NCBI GenBank assembly: GCA_002491195.1
Contig: DKVL01000090.1
Span: forward strand, 5,600-69,599
DNA from: Lachnospiraceae bacterium UBA7179
Lineage (GTDB): Bacteria > Bacillota > Clostridia > Lachnospirales > Lachnospiraceae
Direction: 5' to 3'
DNA length: 64,000 nucleotides
This document shows positions 44,570 to 52,500 of this stretch, piece after piece. The first letter of the stretch is position 1; each line of letters begins with the position of its first letter. The notes under the pieces are model-generated. The model did not search any database, was not told the origin of the DNA, and worked only from the letters and a program-made list of their open reading frames with translations. A program made the translations under genes and the position numbers.

Positions 44570-45755
44570 TTGCTTCATACTTTTTAACAACTGTAGAGCA
44601 TCCCATACCACCGCCGATACACAATGTGGCAAGACCAGTCTTAGCACCCTTTGCCTCCATCTCATGAAGCAGTGTGACTAAGATACGGCATCCTGATGCT
44701 CCTACCGGGTGGCCTAATGCAATTGCTCCGCCGTTCGGATTCAACTGCTTATCCACATCGATTCCCAGATCCCTGCCTACTGCGATCGACTGTGCTGCAA
44801 ATGCCTCATTTGCCTCAATAATGTCAAAGTCCTCGATCTTCATGCCAGTCTTTGCCAGAACCTTCTTAGTAGCTGCAACAGGTCCGATCCCCATAACTTC
44901 CGGTCTCACACCTGCCAGTGCTCCTGCAACCCACTCAGCCATAGGAGTCACGCCCAATTCTTTTGCTTTCTCCTCGCTCATCACTACGATAGCAGCTGCA
45001 CCGTCATTGATTCCTGATGCGTTTCCTGCTGTAACATACTTATCCTTGTTGATCGGACGAAGTTTCGCAAGCCCTTCCATTGTAGAACCTGCTCTTGGTC
45101 CCTCATCAACCTTAAATTCCACTGTTTCCTTTTTCTTCTTAACCATTACAGGAACGATTTCCTTGTCAAACGCGCCCGACTTCTGAGCGGCCTCAGCCTT
45201 CTGCTGGCTCTTCAATGCAAACTCGTCAAGTTCCTCGCGTGTGATGCCCCACTCATCGCAGATATTATCCGCTGTCTGAATCATGTGGTAATCGTTGAAT
45301 GCATCCCACAATGCATCCTTGATCATGGTATCTACCAATACACCATTGTTCATTCTATATCCGAAACGCGCATTAGGAAGTGCGAAAGGAGCCATAGACA
45401 TATTTTCCATACCGCCTGCTACAACGATATCTGCATCACCTGCTAAAATCATCTGCGCAGCCATGTTTACACAGTTAAGACCTGAACCACATACAACATT
45501 CACTGTAACTGCCGGTGTCTCAATGGGAATACCCGCCTTGATTGCTGACTGACGGGCTACATTCTGTCCTAATCCAGCCTGGATCACACATCCCATATAT
45601 ACATGCTCAACCTTGTCAGCCGGAACACCCGCCCTGTTCAGAGCCTCCTTAATTACGATTGCTCCAAGCTCCGGAGCCGGAGTTGTGCTGAGCGAACCGC
45701 CCATAGTGCCGATTGCTGTACGACATGCACCTGCTAATACAATTTTCTTTGCCAT
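44562..45755 (-). CDS. thl: Acetyl-CoA C-acetyltransferase (thiolase)
   Basis: 397-residue thiolase that condenses two acetyl-CoA to acetoacetyl-CoA, first step of the pathway. The acylated Cys is in NVVCGSGLNCVNMA, the His in GGAIALGHPVGASG, and the second Cys in TLCIGGGMG. ATG 45755 lies after GGAGGAAAAGAG; ATG 45770 is inside that ribosome site. First gene of the operon, about 200 nt downstream of its promoter. Confidence 0.97.
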   Translation of the reverse strand: MAKKIVLAGACRTAIGTMGGSLSTTPAPELGAIVIKEALNRAGVPADKVEHVYMGCVIQAGLGQNVARQSAIKAGIPIETPAVTVNVVCGSGLNCVNMAAQMILAGDADIVVAGGMENMSMAPFALPNARFGYRMNNGVLVDTMIKDALWDAFNDYHMIQTADNICDEWGITREELDEFALKSQQKAEAAQKSGAFDKEIVPVMVKKKKETVEFKVDEGPRAGSTMEGLAKLRPINKDKYVTAGNASGINDGAAAIVVMSEEKAKELGVTPMAEWVAGALAGVRPEVMGIGPVAATKKVLAKTGMKIEDFDIIEANEAFAAQSIAVGRDLGIDVDKQLNPNGGAIALGHPVGASGCRILVTLLHEMEAKGAKTGLATLCIGGGMGCSTVVKKYEANA

Positions 45756-45932
45756 TCTCTTTTCCTCCATCTTAATGATACTCCCATAATGGGTTTCTGT
45801 GTTTCCACGTGACTGCGATTTTTATAACAATAACAACAATAACCAAAAAATTCCAAAAATGCACAAAAAAATTTCGCAAATTCTCTCAATACAATTCGTT
45901 CGCACACAGATCCTTTGTGCAGTATTCAGAAT

Positions 45933-45990
45933 TTGTTATAGGAATCACAACCATTGTGCTTATTTTATCACATTGTTAAAAAAAAAGCAA
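45933..45990 (-). promoter_or_regulatory. Promoter of the thl operon with two Rex-like sites
   Basis: On the - strand TTGCTT (45990-45985) and TAAAAT (45967-45962) are spaced by 17 bp. The 18-mer at 45973-45990 (TTGTTAAAAAAAAAGCAA) covers the -35 and spacer. The 18-mer at 45933-45950 (TTGTTATAGGAATCACAA) lies just past the start of transcription. Each agrees with 11 of 14 fixed bases of the Rex operator. A dyad CCCATAATGGG sits at 45783-45793 in the leader. The rest of the 408-bp gap 45756-46163 shows nothing I can name. Confidence 0.65.
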
Positions 45991-46163
45991 TCTATTTGTC
46001 TTTTGATATTTATTGCAATATTCACGAATTTTGCCTGTTAAAATTATCCACTTTTATCCAATACACTTCTGCTGCAGGCAGTTTTCCCTGTTGCTTGTTG
46101 TGCATTTTTCCCATTTGTCACAATCAGGAACTATTCAAAAAGAACCAGTACATCTTGACTTGT

Positions 46164-47087
46164 CTATTCCTGCTCCAAAACTCCCGCGATCTTCTTGATC
46201 ATCTCGTCTTCCTTCAGCCGGAATTTGATCTCTACCCTTCTGGAAGCCGGCATATCCACCTCCCCGGTGGGATTTCCCAAAGCATCCTTTTGATAAACCG
46301 GATTACTCCATGATTTTCCGTTGACAGTCAGAAGTTTTTGCAGCTGTTCAATCTTCGTCTCACTGAGTCCATTGTTTTTGTTCAGGCAGAAATCCGCCAC
46401 GGCGTTCGCACGCTCGTAGGACAGCTCCATATTGCTCTGGTAGCCTCCGTCCGTGTCCGTGTGTCCCTCGATGATAATCTCGGCAATATAATCGCGAAAC
46501 TGATCCTGGAGCAGCACATCCAGATACATCGGAATGATATTTTTTAAAGTTTCCCTGCTCTCCGCTGTCAGTGAGGCACTGTTATAGCGAAAAAGCACAT
46601 CCGAGGAAAACGTAATGGAACCAGTCTGCGCGTCCACTTTCATCGTGGAATTGCTGAAAGCGGACTGCAGCGCGCCGATTATATCCGTGCGGATGCCAAC
46701 GATATCCTGTAATTCCTGCTTCGTCGTCGTCAGTTCCTGCCTGGCGTTTTCGATCTCCAGGTAAGCATTGTTCAGCTCTTCCTGTGTCAGGGCCGCCTGC
46801 GCGTAGGCCTGCTGTAATTCCGCCAAGGAAGATGCAAGCTCCTCATTTGACTTCTCCAGCTCCGACTTGGAAAATTCCAAATCCTCTATGGTCGCGTCCA
46901 ACTCGCTCTGCGCCGCGTTAAGTTCCAATCTCGTCCGGTCGAGATCATTCGTTTTCTGTCTGTATATGGCAAGGGTGACCGCTATCAACAAAATAAATAT
47001 CAACAGGAGCGCCGCCATCATATCCGAATATGACTGCCAGTAACTGTGCTCCGCAAAAGCTTCTCTGTCTCTTCGCCTATTTCTCAT
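46164..47087 (-). CDS. OmpA/MotB-family protein, ZorB-like
   Basis: 307-residue membrane protein. A short basic N-terminus leads into one helix with an acidic residue at its start (SYSDMMAALLLIFILLIAVT), as in MotB and ZorB, where this Asp carries protons. A coiled coil of about 90 residues (45-135) follows, then an OmpA-type peptidoglycan-binding domain (FSSDVLFRYNSASL, IIIEGHTDTDG, ELSYERANAVADF). It overlaps the gene for its channel partner by 11 bp. In Zorya defence such a pair forms a proton-driven motor; zorC, zorD or zorE are not beside it, so another use is possible. Confidence 0.82.
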   Translation of the reverse strand: MRNRRRDREAFAEHSYWQSYSDMMAALLLIFILLIAVTLAIYRQKTNDLDRTRLELNAAQSELDATIEDLEFSKSELEKSNEELASSLAELQQAYAQAALTQEELNNAYLEIENARQELTTTKQELQDIVGIRTDIIGALQSAFSNSTMKVDAQTGSITFSSDVLFRYNSASLTAESRETLKNIIPMYLDVLLQDQFRDYIAEIIIEGHTDTDGGYQSNMELSYERANAVADFCLNKNNGLSETKIEQLQKLLTVNGKSWSNPVYQKDALGNPTGEVDMPASRRVEIKFRLKEDEMIKKIAGVLEQE

Positions 47088-48240
47088 ATAAATTCCTCAT
47101 CTGCTCAAATGTATAGATCTGACTGCTGATCTCATCGCTCATATCACTGCACATGTCTGCCAGCATTTCCTTCTGTTCCTCAAGCTGTTTTGCAAATACT
47201 TCCTGCCTTTCCATGATACTTGTGAGAGCCTCCTGCATGTTGCGGTCTGCTTCCACTAAAGCCGTGACCGCTTCCACCATCTCCGAAACATTGGCCGCGC
47301 TGGCAGCCTGTGATTCTCCCGCACTCTTCAAAGTATTCCCGAGTTTCTTAAAATCCACATCCAACGCCGACTGCATCTGCTGCGTAAACCGGTCTACGAT
47401 GCGCCCCACGCCTGCTGTCTGCTCCGCCGCATTGCCTTTCATCACTTCAAGGATCTGCCTTAAGGTACTTGCCATCCCCGCCTGATAGATGAGCATTGTC
47501 GCAGCATTTTCATCCTCCTTCGCGGTAAGCGGCTGCGTGGTCTGACGGAATACACTCAAAAATTCATCCAGCGTCCTGTACGCATCCGCCATAATCCTTC
47601 GATAAATAATGCTAAACACCAGTGAAAAGAAGATCCCATACACCGAAGTGTGAAAAGCCACCTTCATACCGGAGAGCAGTGAACCCACATTATCAGAAAT
47701 GGTAAAAATATCATCTCCGCTGAATGCGCCCAGCCCCATGGACAGACCGAGAAACGTTCCTAAAATTCCCATACCTGTAAGCGTTCCCGAAACTCCGGAA
47801 TTAAAATAATTCATGCCTACCCGGTCGAGGAGATCCTCATTGATATATTCCTCCAGCTCACAGGAAGAACCAGCGCCCCGCTTCGTCTTTGAACCCTTTA
47901 CCCGCAATCGGTACTTATTGAATGCATCCTGCAAATCTTTTTCCTCAAAAAATTCAGCGTCATCTTTGTAATTTGCCCAAAGGTTCTGTTCCCTGGACTC
48001 CTTATATTCTTTCTGCAGGCGCAGCCTGACATCCTCCAGTTCGCGGGTAACTTTGCCCAGTCTGCCAAAACTGATGGCTGATATGATAAACAGAATCCCA
48101 ATCACGATCAGAAATCCGATATTGATGATCAGGTTTATAGACGAATTCCACTCTCCTGTAAATACTCCGTTCAGATACAGGACAAATGCCACCACAATGA
48201 CATACAACACAAATAGTACATAATACTGCTTACTCTTCAT
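47077..48240 (-). CDS. MotA/TolQ/ExbB-family proton channel, ZorA-like
   Basis: 387-residue membrane protein. Two helices (about 6-25 and 34-55) precede a cytoplasmic segment of about 75 residues. A pair of helices typical of the MotA/TolQ/ExbB fold follows: GMGILGTFLGLSMGLGAFSG and AFHTSVYGIFFSLVFSIIYR. The last 170 residues form a helical, coiled-coil tail that projects into the cytoplasm, as ZorA tails do, although shorter than in most Zorya systems. ATG 48240 follows GGACGGG. It forms a two-gene operon with the ZorB-like gene. Confidence 0.82.
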   Translation of the reverse strand: MKSKQYYVLFVLYVIVVAFVLYLNGVFTGEWNSSINLIINIGFLIVIGILFIISAISFGRLGKVTRELEDVRLRLQKEYKESREQNLWANYKDDAEFFEEKDLQDAFNKYRLRVKGSKTKRGAGSSCELEEYINEDLLDRVGMNYFNSGVSGTLTGMGILGTFLGLSMGLGAFSGDDIFTISDNVGSLLSGMKVAFHTSVYGIFFSLVFSIIYRRIMADAYRTLDEFLSVFRQTTQPLTAKEDENAATMLIYQAGMASTLRQILEVMKGNAAEQTAGVGRIVDRFTQQMQSALDVDFKKLGNTLKSAGESQAASAANVSEMVEAVTALVEADRNMQEALTSIMERQEVFAKQLEEQKEMLADMCSDMSDEISSQIYTFEQMRNLYEK

Positions 48241-48479
48241 TCTTATTCCCGTCCTTTTCCTTTCGTATTTCACACTTCATCAGTTATTATTGCGTTTCCC
48301 TTCCAAAATAAATCTTACATATTTTGTCTGTCCGCAAAATACTGTCTTATGTGTGAGTTTACCACACTTTTCGACGGCTGACTACAGAATGATCTTAAAT
48401 AATTTATTAAGATTTGTTTAAGTTTTTCCCTGCACAACCAGCTCTTTTTATGTAACTGGCATATTCCATATAGCACAAA

Positions 48480-49505
48480 TCAGTTGTCACCTTTTTCAAT
48501 CATTTCCTTTATAACTTTATCAAAATCAGACTCAATAGGCTGCTTTTTGTTATATATCTCATACTCCCCATAAGCCTTCTCGATGGCACGCCGATGTGAT
48601 ATGCTCCCATTATCTTTTAAAATCTTATACTGTCTGAACTCAAGAAATGCGTTAACACTTTTTTCAAACTCAGCCATAGTAAATACATTTTCCCGCTCAA
48701 TCAAATCTTCAATATAATCAAAATATCCTGTAACTGCCCGTTCCAATTGCCGAATCTGCCTCTCTTCAAGATAATTTTTCGCGATTGAAACATCGGATTT
48801 TAAAATTCTCCCCTCTGGCGTATTTTTCCATGTCGTCAACCCCATATGTTCTTTTTGATGATCAGCAGATTGATACACAATCTCTGCCGCAGTATGATTC
48901 GTTATCGCGTAGTGAAATTTGTTCTGAACAGTAGCAAAAAAATGGTAAGCTGTCTCAGAATCCTTCGTATAGTCAATACTGCATTCCGCAAATATATCTG
49001 TAATCTGCTGCCATATTCTGCGCTCACTCGCACGGATAGAACGCACTCTTTCAAGAAGTTCCTTGAAATAATCTTTTCCAAAGGCAGTCTGGCCTTGCTT
49101 TAATCTCTCGTCATCAAGCACAAAACCCTTTTTCATATATTCCTTCAGAACCCGGGTTGCCCAGATCCGAAATTGTGTGGCTTTTTTTGAATTTACCCTA
49201 TAGCCAACAGATATGATTGCATCAAGATTATAAAACCTTGTTTCGGATACCTGCGTTTTCCCTTCTATTGCACCATGCTGAGTGGTTGTTGCAAAAATTG
49301 CAACAACCACTGTTTCATCCAATTCGCCAGTAGAAAATATGTTTTTCAAATGCCTGCTGATTCCAGATTTATCAATACCGAAAAGCTCAGCCATGGCCTT
49401 TTGTGTAATCCATAAATCCTCATCCTTAATATAGACATTTACTGTCACATCACCATCATCTGAATGGTACAAAACCATTTGCATCTGCTTCAAAAAATCC
49501 GACAT
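48480..49505 (-). CDS. RhuM-family protein
   Basis: 341-residue cytoplasmic protein of the virulence RhuM family. The N-terminal half has a Bro/KilA-like DNA-binding region (LWITQKAMAELFGIDKSGIS and SETRFYNLDAIISVGYRVNS). The C-terminal half is helical, with TAAEIVYQSADHQKEHMGLT as the family block. RhuM was named from a Salmonella pathogenicity island; its biochemical function is unknown, and homologues are often found next to restriction and defence genes. It lies 84 bp after the DUF1998 helicase on the same strand and has its own AGGAGG site. Confidence 0.88.
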   Translation of the reverse strand: MSDFLKQMQMVLYHSDDGDVTVNVYIKDEDLWITQKAMAELFGIDKSGISRHLKNIFSTGELDETVVVAIFATTTQHGAIEGKTQVSETRFYNLDAIISVGYRVNSKKATQFRIWATRVLKEYMKKGFVLDDERLKQGQTAFGKDYFKELLERVRSIRASERRIWQQITDIFAECSIDYTKDSETAYHFFATVQNKFHYAITNHTAAEIVYQSADHQKEHMGLTTWKNTPEGRILKSDVSIAKNYLEERQIRQLERAVTGYFDYIEDLIERENVFTMAEFEKSVNAFLEFRQYKILKDNGSISHRRAIEKAYGEYEIYNKKQPIESDFDKVIKEMIEKGDN

Positions 49506-49589
49506 ATTTATCCTCCAAAATCAGACCATCTCCATACTCCCAAATGCTTCATCGAACCAACGGCCAAACATATTATTTGTCCTATGTCT

Positions 49590-52500
49590 TCAATTTATTT
49601 TTGCCCGAATGATCTCATCCGCCTTCGGCAGCGCATATTTCAACAATTTATCCGCAAGGGTAATTACACCATCCGGCAATAAACTTTCGCTCCACATGGC
49701 TGGATACACAGCCACGCTGCTAATTTTATTCCACATCCTGACATAATGCTGTACTCCGTCACCGACAATCTTATACTCCGCTCCCATTGCATTTAATGGC
49801 TCTAATAGTTCTTCCTGCCGATCATAAGTCAACTCAGGTGGCAATTCAGAACTTTCACACCATCTCAACAGTTCCAGTGCCGCAAATCGGTCCAACAGTC
49901 CTTGAACTCGTTGATTCCAGTAATGCATCAGACATTCATGACAGGCACTGTCGCACCCAGCGGGACAGTGCTCCAGAACCTTCCGTGTTTCTCCCATTAG
50001 CTCCCTGGTCCTTTCCGCCAACGCGGAACAATAACCCGCTCCACTGGAAAGGCTGTCAAACAAAAATACATCCACATACGCTTTCAAATCCTCTTCAGCG
50101 TATCGAAGCCGATATCCACTCTTAATTTCATTGAATTCGATATCCAGCAACCGTCCCCCGGCCAATGTCATGGCTTCTGCCAAAGTCTGCCCAGCTCTCC
50201 GTATCCAAAAACCACCGGAACTGACATTGACCTGTCTTGCATCAAGCGTAATCTCATACACTACCATATCCGTTCTGAATTGATTTCCCAGATAAGTATT
50301 CACAACACTTCCCGCCGGGTGATGACAATTATAATATGCAGATGGACGCATATATGGCTTACCAATTTTCCGAAGCAGCGCTTCATCGTCTCCTGGAACC
50401 GCCGCGCCGCAATCTTTACAAACCATAAATCCGGCAGATTTCGGCCCCTTATTCAAAATAATCAGCGGATCATCAGCCCTTTTGGAATACCTCAAATTAA
50501 CAAAACCTTCCGCCGTCTCCATCTCGTTTTCTCTTGGCGTGATAGAATAACATGGCTCCTCAGCATAGGTCATTTCCGCCTCGGCCTCGGCCTCTCTGGT
50601 TTTTATCCCATTAACCGGTGCAAATCCCCAGGGCTTTAACATCTTTTGACAGCGAATTGTCTCTTTCCCACAAAACGGACATTTACTCTGAATCTCCAAT
50701 CCCATCCAATTACAGGCCACATCGTTGCAGTAATACAAATCTTTAAAATACTCCCTGCTCTTACTCTCAAAATAAGACCGGGCCGGATGTTCCTGACCAT
50801 CTGGGCGAAATTTGGAATGAAAACTGTATATACCACCGGATTTATATGTGATCTTGTTGATCACCACCAAACGTCCAGGAGCATATTCACTGACCGCGAT
50901 GTCTAAAGCGCGTTCTGGCTTTTGATCAATCTTTGTCCCTCTTTCTTTTTCCACATAAAAGCCCACAACATCTTTCGGAAAAGAATAAGTCGGAAAAATC
51001 CCCCTTTCCAGAAAAGCATACAGCACACTCTTTTCCTGTCCATCATCCTCCCGATATGCTTCTGGAAACTCCTCCACACTCTTTTTCAGTTTCTCCATCT
51101 GTCCTAAAATATCTTTCTTGTATTCATCAATATCCAAAAACACTCCCACCGGAATCAGCGTTTCCAGATCAAAATCCTGCTCTGTTTTCCCACTGATAAA
51201 ATCTCTGAACTTATCATAATTATCCTGAAAGAAACCATATATATTCTCTTCGTCAGCACCTGTTCCCAACCGGTCAAAAAACTCTGTAGCACAGACGATG
51301 TTCAAATGCCGGTACGCCAGCTTTTTATTGTCAACGTCTATCCACGGTGTTCTGGGAACACCGGAAATAATCTTTTCAGGATTATGAAAATAATAACTGT
51401 CATGAGGCCTATTGTCCGTATAAGTAACAATTGTAGAGATTGCCGCACTCCTTCTGCCCGCACGTCCTGCGCGCTGCTGATAATTTTCCCGCCTTGGCGG
51501 AATATTTCTCAGCCCCACCGCCGTCAATGATCCAATATCAATACCGACCTCCATAGTCGTAGTACAACTCAGTATGTCCACCGGACGGTCATTATCCACA
51601 TGGACATTTTGAAATCGCATTTCAAAATCTTCTGTCGTTGACCATGTTTTATGCCGTTGATCCTTATAGGAAAGCTGAGCCGTATGTTCCTCTGTATTAA
51701 TACGTGTCATATGTGCCTGCGAATCACCGTGTACCGCTTCCAGAACAGGAGCCCTCCAGAAACTGATCCCTTTAAAATCCTCTGTCTCCATTTTTCTGGG
51801 AATCCCTTTGCCGCAGTGTGCACACTTTCCCCATAAAACAAAAGGAAACACTCCACTGCACCGGGGACACTTATACCATTCATGTTTTTCACCAAAGCGC
51901 AGCGTAACCATATTTAAATTAAGATATCTGGAAGACGTATGAACACCCTGTGCAAGATATCTCCCCAATACCCTGGTTACAACACCAATTTGTTTATCAG
52001 AGAATCCATGTGCCTCCAACATTTTCTTAATTCTTGGCGGCAGTTTATCTGTTTCCTCAATTCCCAGTCTGGGATACATGGTAATATTTTTTCTCACATC
52101 GTCGTCAATTTTTGAGCCAACAGCATACTGGGATGTCATAATTTCCATAGCCCAGGCAGCGAAAAGCTCCTTGAATTCCTCCATTGACATCTCAATCCCG
52201 GCCTCTTCCAGTTCTTCCTCAATTTCCTCAAAAGTCTCATCATCTTCATCCGATTTACACGGTTCAACCCAGCATAATCCCGCATCCGTCAATGAGCGGA
52301 AATTGCTGCACAACTGCCGCAATAAATGCTCATAATATTGATCCGGTACATGATCAAAATGAATTTTCATAACACTGGAATATTTTATCTTATCTCCTTT
52401 TTTTTCATACAATTCCCCCATCTTCTTTAAATCTTCCAGCAATTCTTCTTCATTATTTCCATAGAAAAACCGAAGTCCATTCCGATAAGCTACTTTCAAA

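Noticed and set aside
44750..44760. TTATCCACA (DnaA box) inside thl
   Set aside because: Single box within a coding region; consistent with chance.
46164..48240. Complete Zorya system
   Set aside because: Only the ZorA/ZorB-like motor is present; the DUF1998 helicase nearby is not ZorD-like and lies in a separate operon.
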